Assembly: GCF_003014655.1 (NCBI RefSeq)
Contig: NZ_PYAT01000003.1
Coordinates: 62,001 to 126,000 of the forward strand
From: Planomicrobium soli
GTDB lineage: Bacteria; Bacillota; Bacilli; Bacillales_A; Planococcaceae
Direction of reading: 5' to 3'
Length of the DNA stretch: 64,000 nt
Shown: one piece after another, positions 24,313 through 33,114 of the stretch
Layout: the number at the start of each line of letters is the position of its first letter
Position numbering within the stretch: the first letter of the stretch is position 1
Notes under the pieces: generated by a model
What the model saw: only the letters and a program-made list of their open reading frames with translations
Databases searched by the model: none
What the model was told of the DNA's origin: nothing
Translations under genes and position numbers: made by a program

Positions 24313-25743
24313 TTAATATGCCTTCGCCCAAACCACCATTTTATCCGCAGGTTCGCTACAGTAAACACAAACTTCTGACAATTGTTCCTGTTCAAAAGGA
24401 ATGCAGCGTGATGTTGCTTGTGTCTGTTCTTTGATCTGGTCTTCGCACGATTGCTTGCCGCACCACATCGCATTGATAAATCCGCCGTTCTTCGTCAAAT
24501 TTCCTGTGAACTCGTCCATAGTTACTGCTGCAGCGGTCTTGCTTATGCGGTGCCCGAGCGCTTTGTTGTATAGATTTTCTTGTATCTCTTTTAATAAACG
24601 GCTAATTTCCGCTTCGATTTTTTCGTTTTCCACTTGGATTTTTTCACCGGTATCTCTTCTAACAAGGACAACTTTCTTCTCTTCAATATCTTTTGGTCCA
24701 ATTTCCAAACGGAGCGGAATGCCTTTCATTTCCGATTCGTTAAATTTCCAGCCTGGTTTTTTGTCGCTTGCATCGATTGCAATGCGGACAGAAGACTTGA
24801 GACTGTGGTGAAGGTCATATGCAGCATCCAGAACCCCTTCTTTGTGCTGGGCAATCGGTACGATCAGCACTTGGATTGGTGCCACTTCCGGCGGCAAAAC
24901 CAGTCCTTTGTCGTCTCCATGTACCATAATCATCGCGCCAATGATGCGTGTCGTAAACCCCCAGGAAGTTTGGTGCACAGGCTGCAGTTTTCCTTCCCGG
25001 TTCAAGAATTCAATTCCGAATGATTCCGCAAAACCGGTGCCAAGATTGTGGGAAGTACCCGATTGCAGCGCCTTTCCGTCGTGCATCAAACTCTCGATCG
25101 TATAGGTATACTTCGCGCCTGCAAATTTTTCTTTTTCGGTTTTACGTCCTTTCACGACTGGAATTGCCAGTAGCCGCTCACAGATCTCCGCATAAACTTC
25201 AAGCATTTTGACGGTCTCTTCATGGGCATCTTCTTCAGTTTCGTGGCACGTATGGCCTTCCTGCCATAAGAATTCAAGCGTCCGCAAAAAAGGCCGCGTC
25301 GTCTTTTCCCAACGGATAACATTTGCCCATTGGTTATACAGTTTCGGCAAATCCCTGTAGGAATGTATGATGTTCTTGTAATGCTCGGCAAACAGCACTT
25401 CGGATGTTGGCCGGATGCACAAACGCTCCGCTAATTTCTCGTCACCGCCATGTGTTACCCAAGCCACTTCCGGCGCAAATCCTTCAATATGATCTTTTTC
25501 TTTTTGCAGAAGGCTTTCTGGAATTAACAATGGCATGTAGACGTTTTCGTGTCCTGTTTCTTTGATTTGAGTATCGAGTGCATCTTTAATCCTTTCCCAG
25601 ATGGCATAGCCATATGGGCGAATGATCATGGAACCCCGGACGCTCGAGTAATCGACGAGTTCTGCTTTTGTCACAACGTCTGTGTACCACTGGGCAAAGT
25701 CTTCATCCATATTGGTGATTTTTTCTACCATTTTTTTCGTCAT
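24313..25743 (-). CDS. proS: prolyl-tRNA synthetase, type 3 (archaeal/eukaryote-like)
   Basis: Class II aminoacyl-tRNA synthetase charging tRNA-Pro. 476 residues, without the insertion domain of the usual bacterial form. Motif 2 lies around [21 protein letters not shown] (about 144-164), and motif 3 around IGPKDIE and the earlier [12 protein letters not shown]. The C-terminal zinc-binding extension carries Cys residues in MWCGKQSCE and CVYCSEPAD. Start ATG 25743 is seven bases after GGAG; ATG 25749 is too close. A T-box leader with proline specifier CCU controls it. Many Bacillales carry this as a second, inducible ProRS; whether a type 1 ProRS also exists is outside the window. Confidence 0.95.
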   Translation of the reverse strand: MTKKMVEKITNMDEDFAQWYTDVVTKAELVDYSSVRGSMIIRPYGYAIWERIKDALDTQIKETGHENVYMPLLIPESLLQKEKDHIEGFAPEVAWVTHGGDEKLAERLCIRPTSEVLFAEHYKNIIHSYRDLPKLYNQWANVIRWEKTTRPFLRTLEFLWQEGHTCHETEEDAHEETVKMLEVYAEICERLLAIPVVKGRKTEKEKFAGAKYTYTIESLMHDGKALQSGTSHNLGTGFAESFGIEFLNREGKLQPVHQTSWGFTTRIIGAMIMVHGDDKGLVLPPEVAPIQVLIVPIAQHKEGVLDAAYDLHHSLKSSVRIAIDASDKKPGWKFNESEMKGIPLRLEIGPKDIEEKKVVLVRRDTGEKIQVENEKIEAEISRLLKEIQENLYNKALGHRISKTAAAVTMDEFTGNLTKNGGFINAMWCGKQSCEDQIKEQTQATSRCIPFEQEQLSEVCVYCSEPADKMVVWAKAY

Positions 25744-25767
25744 GTACATTCTCCTTTTTTGTGAAAA

Positions 25768-25802
25768 ATAAAAAAAGCCCTACTTTAAATAAAGGGACCC
25801 CT
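25768..25802 (-). terminator. T-box regulatory terminator of proS
   Basis: Minus strand: CCC-TTT / AAAG-GGG hairpin region followed by seven T. Confidence 0.78.
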
Positions 25803-25985
25803 TGAGGTGGTACCACCCTTTTTTAAAGCAAAGCTTTACACTCAAAACCGGTAACGGGATCAACCGCCGTATTTTTCAATACAGATATGAAAGGCAGGTT
25901 CGAAAAACGTGTTTTGGATATCTCACAGCTTTCAATATCCTCTCTGAAAAACACCATTTATCTACTAGTCCTTAAACAGGCTCAT
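25803..25985 (-). ncRNA. proline T-box leader of proS
   Basis: Minus strand contains T-box sequence AAGGGTGGTACCACC, AGUA in stem I, and GAA (25901-25899) followed by specifier CCU (25898-25896) and G. CCU is a proline codon, in agreement with the downstream proS. TTGACT and TAGTCT with 17-bp spacing lie just upstream. Confidence 0.92.
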
Positions 25986-26169
25986 TGCTTGTATTAATAT
26001 TTTATATAGACTAAATGAAATAGAAAATTAAGTCAATGGCCTTCCATATATATTTTTGGCTTATTTCGATCTGGCAGTCGTAAGCTTCTTTAGCTCTTCT
26101 TGCATAATAGGCAGTAAAACTTCTTGATCCGACAGGCTAATGATTTCGTGAAAATTAATAGCCGTTTTA

Positions 26170-26631
26170 TTAAAAATATCCAGGAATCGGTTCCTGCAGC
26201 ACCTGTTCAAACAGGTCATCTTCTGCCCGTATCATGCATATTGCTTTTGAAGATTGCTGCAACTCATTTGATATCACACGAAAACCCATTTTTTCATAAT
26301 AGCCTGGTTCGATTTCACTGTATAAAATGAATGCTGCTTCCGGATGTTTTTCGAGACACTCACGCACTAGTTTTTTTCCAAACCCTTGATTTCGAAATAC
26401 AGGATTTACTACAATCGACCCAATGCCATATAATGTCGGTCGAAACTGGATCATCATAAGAGAAGCAATAATTTGCTCTTGGTCGTTGACTAAAATATAC
26501 CGAATGCCATTCTCTTCTTCTTTTTGGTTGTCTTTAATGTAGCTATCTAATTGCCTGCCTTTTGCCCATTCTTTAAAGCCCTGTTTATAAATTTCCTGAA
26601 ATTCTTCCGGCAGTGCTTGTCTTACTTTCAA
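26170..26631 (-). CDS. GNAT acetyltransferase
   Basis: About 153 residues. The acetyl-CoA site is seen in GSIVVNPVFRNQGFGKKLV (R/QxxGxG/A pattern), followed by YYEKMGFRVI, typical of GNAT proteins. Start: TTG 26631 lies six bases after GATGGGGGT and gives MKVRQALPEEF, the usual N-terminus; an ATG at 26649 has no ribosome binding site. The substrate is unknown. A coding-like stretch in another frame follows the stop (to 26061); see findings. Confidence 0.82.
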   Translation of the reverse strand: MKVRQALPEEFQEIYKQGFKEWAKGRQLDSYIKDNQKEEENGIRYILVNDQEQIIASLMMIQFRPTLYGIGSIVVNPVFRNQGFGKKLVRECLEKHPEAAFILYSEIEPGYYEKMGFRVISNELQQSSKAICMIRAEDDLFEQVLQEPIPGYF

Positions 26632-26786
26632 AAAATTACCCCCATCCATAAATGTAAGCTTTAATTCTTTATGTATGGTTTCTATAGTTATGTTGTTTTT
26701 CCCTTTTTGTTTTTTCTTTAGTTGCGTGTTTTTGTTTTTTATATTTCCTTATGTAATATAATACATTTATAATTTCTTACAACATA

Positions 26787-26822
26787 GAAAAAGCCCGCAC
26801 CAGATTCTGAGTCAGCGCGAGC
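26787..26822 (-). terminator. intrinsic terminator of menA
   Basis: Minus strand GCTCGCGC / GTGCGGGC stem (wobble pairs), then TTTTTC. Confidence 0.85.
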
Positions 26823-26828
26823 TCCATT

Positions 26829-27746
26829 TTATAGAATGTAAGATAAAAATAAGCCGATAGACAGCAAAAAACTAAACAAAGTATTTGTGATGCCAGTAGA
26901 TTTCATTGCTACACCCATTTGCTTAGGCTCTGTTTTTCCGCGTTTAAAGCCTTTAATCGCCTGGACTGGCTTTGGTATACTCCCTAAGACCAGCAATGCC
27001 CACGGGCTCACTGTTCCAGTTATCACTAATGCTGCAATCCAGCCATAAGCAACAACAAAGAAAATAGCCAGACAGGCGATTGCCCGGTCACGCCCAAGCA
27101 GAATCGGCAACGTTCTCCTCCCGCCTTTTGTGTCTTCCTCAATATCACGGATATTGTTTGCCATATTAATGCCTCCGACCAAGATTCCTATGGGAATAGA
27201 GATAAGCAAGCTGACAAGCGTAACCGTATCAGTTTGGATGAAAAATGAAATTAATACAAACCCTACTCCCATCAGTAAACCGGAAGCTAATTCGCCAAAC
27301 GGCGTGTAGGCAATCGGAAGCGGCCCACCCGTATAAAAATAACCGACAGCCATACCAACTGCGCCAATGGCGATCAGCCACCAGGAACTGTTCATGCAGA
27401 TGTAAACACCGATAATTGCTGCAATAACATACAATACTAACGCCACTGACAACACGTTTTTCGGCTCTAATCCGTGACGGACAATCCCTCCGCCAATGCC
27501 GACTGATTCTGCGGTATCCAATCCACGCTTGAAATCGTAATATTCATTGAACAAATTAGTTGCGATTTGCAGACATAAACAAGCTACCATCATCGCTGTA
27601 AACAAGAACCAATTTATTTCAGTAACTGACAAAGCAATTACTGTCCCTAATACAACGGGAGCAAATGTTGCCGTCAGGGTATGCGGCCTGGTCATTTTCC
27701 ACATCAATTTCCCTGAACTCATTGTTTCTGCATTCTCTTGAATCAT
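26829..27746 (-). CDS. menA: 1,4-dihydroxy-2-naphthoate polyprenyltransferase
   Basis: Membrane prenyltransferase (UbiA superfamily) joining a polyprenyl chain to DHNA to form demethylmenaquinone, a late step of vitamin K2 synthesis. 305 residues and about nine helices. Both Asp-rich motifs are present: NEYYDFKRGLD near residues 66-76 and NNIRDIEEDTKGG near 196-208. The block TAESVGIGGGIVRHG is diagnostic of MenA. ATG 27746 is used; an in-frame GTG lies at 27755. The gene stands alone, away from other men genes in view. Confidence 0.95.
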   Translation of the reverse strand: MIQENAETMSSGKLMWKMTRPHTLTATFAPVVLGTVIALSVTEINWFLFTAMMVACLCLQIATNLFNEYYDFKRGLDTAESVGIGGGIVRHGLEPKNVLSVALVLYVIAAIIGVYICMNSSWWLIAIGAVGMAVGYFYTGGPLPIAYTPFGELASGLLMGVGFVLISFFIQTDTVTLVSLLISIPIGILVGGINMANNIRDIEEDTKGGRRTLPILLGRDRAIACLAIFFVVAYGWIAALVITGTVSPWALLVLGSIPKPVQAIKGFKRGKTEPKQMGVAMKSTGITNTLFSFLLSIGLFLSYIL

Positions 27747-27845
27747 TTTTTCCACTTCTTTCTTCTGTACATATGTAAGAACCGCATCGGTCCCTGCTAA
27801 TCATACCAGTATTTGAGACTTGTTAGCGCAACTTTTGCTTAAAAA

Positions 27846-28619
27846 CTACCTGCGAAATCCGCCTTCTGAATGGATAATCTGCCCAGTGATCCACTCAGCA
27901 TCTTCACTTGCAAGAAAACCGATTAGTTTTGCCGCATCTTTCGGTTCTCCAATCCGTTCGAACGGAAATTTCCGGATTATTTCTTCCTTTATTCCTTCTC
28001 CCATCCAGCCTGTATCTGTTGGACCGGGGTTAACGGCATTGACCGTTATTCCGAGGGGAGCAAGTTCAGCAGAAAGTGTAAGGGTTAATGCGTCAACGGC
28101 CCCTTTCGTTGTTGCATAAGCTAACTCTCCCGGCATCGCGCCTTGGAATTGGCCGGACGTCATATTGATGATGCGTCCGCCGTTTTTCTTGTTGAAGCTT
28201 GTCGCGAATTTGGCGCTGAGCATTGCGGTTGCTCGAATATTAACAAAGTAATGATTGTCCAGTTCTTTGGCAGTCAACTGGGAAAAACCGCCGTTCACCG
28301 AATATGTGGCATTATTGACCAAAATATCCGGTTGCCCCATCAATTCAACTACTTTGTTTATCAGTTTTTCTGGTGCATCAATTTGTGACAGGTCCATTTC
28401 ATAGCCGTACGCATCTACACCTAATCTCTTCAGTTCTTCTTCTAATATCGACGGCTCATCTTCATCAATGCCCCAAGGCATGGTTTTGTCGTATGATTTC
28501 CAGTATGTAAAAAAGACGCGGCAGCCATTTGCCGCCAATTCCTTGCAGATGGCCGCTCCAATTCCCTGAAGACGGCTTGCTCCTGTCACCACAGCGACTT
28601 TTCCAGCTAGCTTGTCCAT
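27846..28619 (-). CDS. short-chain dehydrogenase/reductase
   Basis: 257-residue classical SDR. Cofactor motif TGASRLQGIG at 13-22, NNAT near 103-106, catalytic Ser in INMTSGQF and Tyr-x-x-x-Lys in YATTK, then NAVNPGPTDTGWM, and the C-terminal GQIIHSEGGF. The insert EDEPSILEEEL after the second strand is seen in 3-ketoacyl reductase-like SDRs of Bacillales. GGGAGGAAGACT precedes the ATG. The substrate is unknown. Monocistronic, divergent from 28785-29216. Confidence 0.9.
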   Translation of the reverse strand: MDKLAGKVAVVTGASRLQGIGAAICKELAANGCRVFFTYWKSYDKTMPWGIDEDEPSILEEELKRLGVDAYGYEMDLSQIDAPEKLINKVVELMGQPDILVNNATYSVNGGFSQLTAKELDNHYFVNIRATAMLSAKFATSFNKKNGGRIINMTSGQFQGAMPGELAYATTKGAVDALTLTLSAELAPLGITVNAVNPGPTDTGWMGEGIKEEIIRKFPFERIGEPKDAAKLIGFLASEDAEWITGQIIHSEGGFRR

Positions 28620-28784
28620 AGTCTTCCTCCCATTCCTGTAGTTGCTAAAGCCTCATATTTTTCACTTTACCAACAATGCAAAAGGAATACAATTAGGATA
28701 ATACATTTTACATATTCCATTACTTGAATTATTTCGGCATAATGAAGATAGGTGATATGCAACCGAAGGCGGTGTTAGAAGTTA

Positions 28785-29216
28785 ATGAATTTTTTTATAG
28801 CAGGTGAAGATACAAAGATAGAAATTGAAGTTTTTACCCAGAGCTATCCCGACAGCACTGATTATTGGGATGGAAATTGGTTGAATGCGACGATAGATTG
28901 TGAGGTTCCTGGATTCAATGCAAAATTCGATTTGCATATAAGAACTGATGAATTACAAGACTTCTCCAATCAGGTAAAAGAAATGGCACGGAAAAAAACG
29001 GGCAAGGCAGCTCTTTATAACCTTGATGGTTATGTCGAAATCGAAGCGGTTTTTGAAGAGGCAGGAACCATTAGTTGGACAGCCTCTTTATGTTATCCAG
29101 CTGGAAATGGAGCAAGTTTGAAGTTTGACTTTTCAGCTGATCAAAGCAGGCTCCATCAGTTGATACAAGAGCTGGACGAAATAATATCCGTATTCCCGGT
29201 TGTAGGTGCACCTTAA
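28785..29216 (+). CDS. hypothetical protein, WapI-immunity-like
   Basis: 143 residues, acidic and soluble. The pattern IEIEVFTQSYPDSTDYWDGNW at the start and the end SLKFDFSADQSRLHQLIQELDEII resemble the small WapI-type immunity proteins. Proteins of this group neutralise contact-dependent toxins, but no toxin gene is next to it, so it could be an orphan immunity gene. The ribosome binding site is weak (AAGGCGG, 16 bases upstream). Family assignment is tentative. Confidence 0.65.
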   Translation: MNFFIAGEDTKIEIEVFTQSYPDSTDYWDGNWLNATIDCEVPGFNAKFDLHIRTDELQDFSNQVKEMARKKTGKAALYNLDGYVEIEAVFEEAGTISWTASLCYPAGNGASLKFDFSADQSRLHQLIQELDEIISVFPVVGAP

Positions 29217-29270
29217 AAAGAACAAGAAGGCAAGCGGCTCTGTTTCTTTTTCATTAAACCCCTGAACCAG

Positions 29271-29308
29271 AAAAAAGGCGATCCGATTGAACCGGACCGC
29301 CTCTTTTT
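29271..29308. terminator. bidirectional terminator
   Basis: AAAGGCGATCCG / CGGACCGCCTCTTT stem between the convergent WapI-like and TerC genes. Confidence 0.85.
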
Positions 29309-29312
29309 GCTG

Positions 29313-30101
29313 TTATTTTTCTGCTTGTTCTTCCGCTTTTTTCTTTCTTACGCCAATCAATGCGCCAACCGCAACAATTCCTACCAACACTGTCCAGAAG
29401 ACAATTGTCCAAGGAGTAGAGTGTGGGAAATCATGTGGCAATATGTGGACGTTTTCATGAGCCAAAGTCATAACAAGAAGTTTTACCCCTACCCAACCAA
29501 CAATAACGAAGGCTGCTGTTTCAAGCTGCGGATATTTTTCCAATAGCTGTACAAATTTGTGGGCTGCAAAACGCATAATGATAACACCGATCAATCCGCC
29601 TGCAAGCATGACGAAGAACTGGCCAGAGTTGATGCCGCCGATATCAGTGAATCCAAAAACATTTAGATGAGGAAGCGTCACTGCTAGAGCAACCGCTGCA
29701 AGCATAGAGTCGATTGCGAAGGCAATATCGGCTAATTCGATCTTCAATACAGTCATCCAAAAACTGGAGCCTTTATTGTCATTCGCTTCAAGGAGTTCTT
29801 CATGATCATTGCCATGCCCTTTCCGCTGGTCGTAAATGTGTTTAACCGATATGAATAAAAGGTAAGCAGCACCAAGTGCTTGGATTTGCCAGATATTAAC
29901 CAGCAATGTAATCATGAACAATGCGGCGAATCGGAAAATGAAAGCTCCCGCTAAACCATAAAATAATGCTTTTTTCTGTTGATCTTTTGGTAAGTGTTTT
30001 ACCATAACTGCCATAACGACTGCGTTATCCGCCGCCAGTAGCCCTTCTAGTCCGACAAGCACCAGCAAAACCCAGGCATACTCCAATAAAACTGTTTCCA
30101 T
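29313..30101 (-). CDS. TerC-family manganese exporter
   Basis: 262-residue integral membrane protein of the TerC/YkoY family with seven or eight helices. The acidic ion-path motifs are present: LEGLLAADNAVVMAV near 16-30 and ELADIAFAIDSMLAAV near 121-136. In Bacillus the YkoY (MeeY) and YceF (MeeF) homologues export Mn2+ that metallates secreted proteins. The Mn riboswitch upstream supports that role here. ATG 30101 follows AGGAGGAGACGGAGT; the frame extends into the riboswitch terminator to 30158 but is not real there. Confidence 0.9.
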   Translation of the reverse strand: METVLLEYAWVLLVLVGLEGLLAADNAVVMAVMVKHLPKDQQKKALFYGLAGAFIFRFAALFMITLLVNIWQIQALGAAYLLFISVKHIYDQRKGHGNDHEELLEANDNKGSSFWMTVLKIELADIAFAIDSMLAAVALAVTLPHLNVFGFTDIGGINSGQFFVMLAGGLIGVIIMRFAAHKFVQLLEKYPQLETAAFVIVGWVGVKLLVMTLAHENVHILPHDFPHSTPWTIVFWTVLVGIVAVGALIGVRKKKAEEQAEK

Positions 30102-30130
30102 ACTCCGTCTCCTCCTATTTTTTGCCAACA

Positions 30131-30165
30131 AAAAAGACCTCTGCCTAATAAAAGGCAAAGGTCTT
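30131..30165 (-). terminator. riboswitch-controlled terminator
   Basis: Minus strand AAGACCTTTGCC / GGCAGAGGTCTT then six T, between the aptamer and the TerC start. Confidence 0.9.
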
Positions 30166-30171
30166 GCTAAG

Positions 30172-30262
30172 CAAAATTATTTGCTATCACAACCGATGGC
30201 TACGAACCATGTAATGACGACTGTGAAATAGGTTTCCCTATAGCTACTCCCCCTTGACTGAA
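30172..30262 (-). ncRNA. yybP-ykoY manganese riboswitch
   Basis: Minus strand carries the conserved GGGGGAGUAGC (30253-30243), the GUCGUCA loop region and the GUAGCCAUCGG arm. With the terminator and the TerC-family gene this is the standard Mn2+ ON switch. Confidence 0.88.
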
Positions 30263-30488
30263 AGTCAAAGTCTATTGAGTTGTAAGGTAAGTATAGCACC
30301 TATCCTAGGATAATAACAAACTTAAATTACTAAATTATAAAAAATTTTTTTAACCTGGATTTCTTTGGATTTTGCCATGCATTAACCAAGGGGAGTTTTA
30401 AAATAAGTTGTTATTAAGCGATACTTATTTCTTTGCCAAATCGCTATTCGACTAGCTTCCTGACTTTCTAGCTTGAATCAGTGATTCT

Positions 30489-31778
30489 TTATATTGATAC
30501 GGAATGGTTTTTTGTCAATTCTGCCAAGTCATTCACTTTAGCCTGCAGTAATTTATGATCATAAGATTTTAATTCATGCCCCTTTAATACTTCCAGAACA
30601 TACAATTGCATCTTCCAAATAGTCGAGTGGTGGTGTTCTGGACTAACTTTAGCCGCAATCCCAAGTGCGTCAGCCATGGAAAACAAGACGGATATATCCT
30701 CTTTCCCATAATGCGACAACTGAAAAAAGACATTATATAAAACGGCTTCATATGAAGGAAACCGATACAACACCAATGGAGCTCCTTCTTTATTCGCTAG
30801 AACCAAATCTCCCGTCTCTAAGTGACCTATTTTCCCAAGCAATCCGCCCAGACGGACAATGATGTCATTAGCTGTATTTGGGTCATTTATGCCTGGCGAA
30901 ATTGCACGAAGCGCAATCTCTACCAACTTTTGCAAGGAATAGGAAATGTCTTGTTCTGTTACCCTTTCGTTTCCAATCAAGTAGCAGCTATCTAATTTAA
31001 ATTCTATCTCCTCTTTTGCATATATCTGCATGATTTGCATTCCTTTATAAACAAACTCGCCGATTGCTGCTTCAATTTGAATTTCCAGCCCATGTTCTTC
31101 GGCATAATCTATAAGCTTTTCTAACGCTAAAAACTGCAAATAACCCTCATTTTCTGCTAATACAATTTCTTTTTCTCCATTTGGCGACCAGTGAGACGAG
31201 TCGGAGATCACAACTTTATTTTCCTGCAAATTTTTGAAGTGTGAAATCACTTCTTCTGTCTCTTGTATCAAGGTTTCAATAAGTTTAGTTACCTGTACAG
31301 TCGTAGCAATATAATGGATAAAATAGGTGAATGCCGCTAAACAATAGAAGGCGATAAGAATTCCAACAAAAGTTGAAATAACATCATGTGTATATAGATG
31401 CTGCCGCATAAACAATAAAGATAAAGTGTTGTAGATGAAACCTCCTAAAAAAACCCCCAGTACCCGCCATGTCACCTTGTCATGAACAAAGTTTTTAAGT
31501 GCACGAGGCGAAAATTGCGAAGAGTACATCGTTAAAACGACTAATATGGTGGAAAAAGTGAAAGTGCTCATCGTTAAGAGTGCTCCAGACAGCGTTCCCA
31601 TAATGTTCTTTGCTAAATCCACATTTGTTAGTAGAATTGAAGGAATATACTCTTTGTATTCATCAATGAGCAAAAGATCGACGTAAAAGAACCCGACAGA
31701 AAGAATCACTGCTGATACACTGAAAATTGCTGGCGTCATCCAAAACTTTTCTTTAAACCGATACAATCTAATTGCCAC
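30489..31778 (-). CDS. DUF2254 membrane protein
   Basis: 429 residues with four N-terminal helices (about 15-35, 60-80, 105-125 and 138-160) and a long cytosolic C-terminal part. The strongly conserved ALRAISPGINDPNTA block of DUF2254 is at about residues 288-302. The family is widespread and uncharacterised. The GTG start follows GTGAGGAATTAAC. Monocistronic. No function can be given. Confidence 0.88.
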   Translation of the reverse strand: MAIRLYRFKEKFWMTPAIFSVSAVILSVGFFYVDLLLIDEYKEYIPSILLTNVDLAKNIMGTLSGALLTMSTFTFSTILVVLTMYSSQFSPRALKNFVHDKVTWRVLGVFLGGFIYNTLSLLFMRQHLYTHDVISTFVGILIAFYCLAAFTYFIHYIATTVQVTKLIETLIQETEEVISHFKNLQENKVVISDSSHWSPNGEKEIVLAENEGYLQFLALEKLIDYAEEHGLEIQIEAAIGEFVYKGMQIMQIYAKEEIEFKLDSCYLIGNERVTEQDISYSLQKLVEIALRAISPGINDPNTANDIIVRLGGLLGKIGHLETGDLVLANKEGAPLVLYRFPSYEAVLYNVFFQLSHYGKEDISVLFSMADALGIAAKVSPEHHHSTIWKMQLYVLEVLKGHELKSYDHKLLQAKVNDLAELTKNHSVSI

Positions 31779-31933
31779 GTTAATTCCTCACTTTCCAAAT
31801 AGAGATCCAGTCAAGCCTTATTGTCCTCCACTGTCTAACGATGGGTACTGGCCTAACATGATAATTTACAAAATTTCATCTCCTTTATTCTTTTAATGCT
31901 TCTGTTTGTGTCCAGGAAATCAGTAGTAGCATA

Positions 31934-31966
31934 AAAAAAGAGCGACCTTGCAGGGTCCGCTCTTTT
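31934..31966 (-). terminator. intrinsic terminator of the diguanylate cyclase gene
   Basis: AAAGAGCG-ACC / GGT-CGCTCTTT stem with a T run on the minus strand. Confidence 0.88.
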
Positions 31967-31985
31967 TCGTCCGTTATCATCCATT

Positions 31986-32930
31986 CTAGTGGTATCTTAC
32001 CGTATTGCGGCCTTCTCGTTTAGCTTGGTACATGGCACGATCCGCCTCATTCAATAATTCCTCCAAATCTTTGCCAGGTTCTGCAAACGTCATGCCAACA
32101 CTCGCGGAAATGCTCAATTCCCAATCTCTCACTTTTACCGGCTGGCCGCTAAGCTCGTTTAGGATTTGCGAAGCCGTTCTTTTTGCTTCTTCCATTTCTT
32201 CAGTTGTTACTGGAACAAGCAAGACAAATTCATCTCCTCCAATTCTGGCAATCACACTGCCGGAAGGTGCCAGTTCTTGAAATACAGTAGCGACTTTTTT
32301 CAGCAATTCGTCTCCCGCCTCATGGCCATATTGGTCATTGACCATTTTAAAACGGTCAAGGTCAACGTAAAGCAAGGCAGACTTATGTTCTTCACCATTA
32401 TTCCGATCAAAGTGGCCGACCAAATAAGCGCGATTGTGCAATCCGGTCAACGAATCACGGACCATCATATCTTCAAGCATTATCGCTTGGCTTAACAGTA
32501 GGCCAAGTGTCTTGATCAGTTTTATTTCATAAGCAGTAAAGCCATATGGTTTCGTATCGGCAGCGCAAAGAGTCCCAAAGATGGAATCGTTTGACTGATA
32601 TATTGGCATCCCGATATATGATCCGTTAGGGATTCGTTCTGCTCCTGGGTGTCCAGACGTTAGCGGTTCCTTTGCAATGCTCGGGATAACAAGCGGTTCC
32701 CCTCCATTTTCAATAACAAGTTTACAGAGGGATTTGTTTAATGGCAACTGCTCCCCGGTTTGCAGCAAATTGGTTTTTCGATTGAACGCCTTCACGATAA
32801 AATTAGTTTCCCGATCGGTGTTTGTCAAAAAAATTGAATTTACATCGATTGTTTCGCTCAATAAGGAAATTACCTCGTCAATCACTTTATCAATTCTATT
32901 AAAATATAGCTCTTTTTGGCTTTGGATCAT
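31986..32930 (-). CDS. GAF-GGDEF diguanylate cyclase
   Basis: Makes cyclic di-GMP from two GTP. 314 residues and no membrane segment. A GAF sensor domain fills about 10-152 and a GGDEF domain 155-312. The active site GGDEF at 231-235 is intact, with DSLTGLHNR, YVDLDRFK and NDQYGHEAGD before it. The RxxD inhibitory site expected just before GGDEF is missing, so product feedback is probably absent. AGGAGGGGTAAAG precedes the ATG. The GAF ligand is unknown. Confidence 0.93.
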   Translation of the reverse strand: MIQSQKELYFNRIDKVIDEVISLLSETIDVNSIFLTNTDRETNFIVKAFNRKTNLLQTGEQLPLNKSLCKLVIENGGEPLVIPSIAKEPLTSGHPGAERIPNGSYIGMPIYQSNDSIFGTLCAADTKPYGFTAYEIKLIKTLGLLLSQAIMLEDMMVRDSLTGLHNRAYLVGHFDRNNGEEHKSALLYVDLDRFKMVNDQYGHEAGDELLKKVATVFQELAPSGSVIARIGGDEFVLLVPVTTEEMEEAKRTASQILNELSGQPVKVRDWELSISASVGMTFAEPGKDLEELLNEADRAMYQAKREGRNTVRYH

Positions 32931-33067
32931 CTTTACCCCTCCTGTGAATTTCCCAAAAATGCTTAGGGGCTTTCGCCCGAACTTTGTTTTTCTTCTATAT
33001 ATTATGCCCTTTAAAAGATATTTTATTCATCGTATGTATATTTTCATGGAGAATTACCGGCCTCAAA

Positions 33068-33096
33068 GAAAAGCCGGCTGCTTTTGGCAGCCGGCT
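33068..33096 (-). terminator. intrinsic terminator of the glycosyltransferase gene
   Basis: 10-bp perfect stem AGCCGGCTGC / GCAGCCGGCT followed on the minus strand by TTTTCTTTG. Confidence 0.9.
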
Positions 33097-33114
33097 CAAC
33101 AAAGGTTTTCAGTT

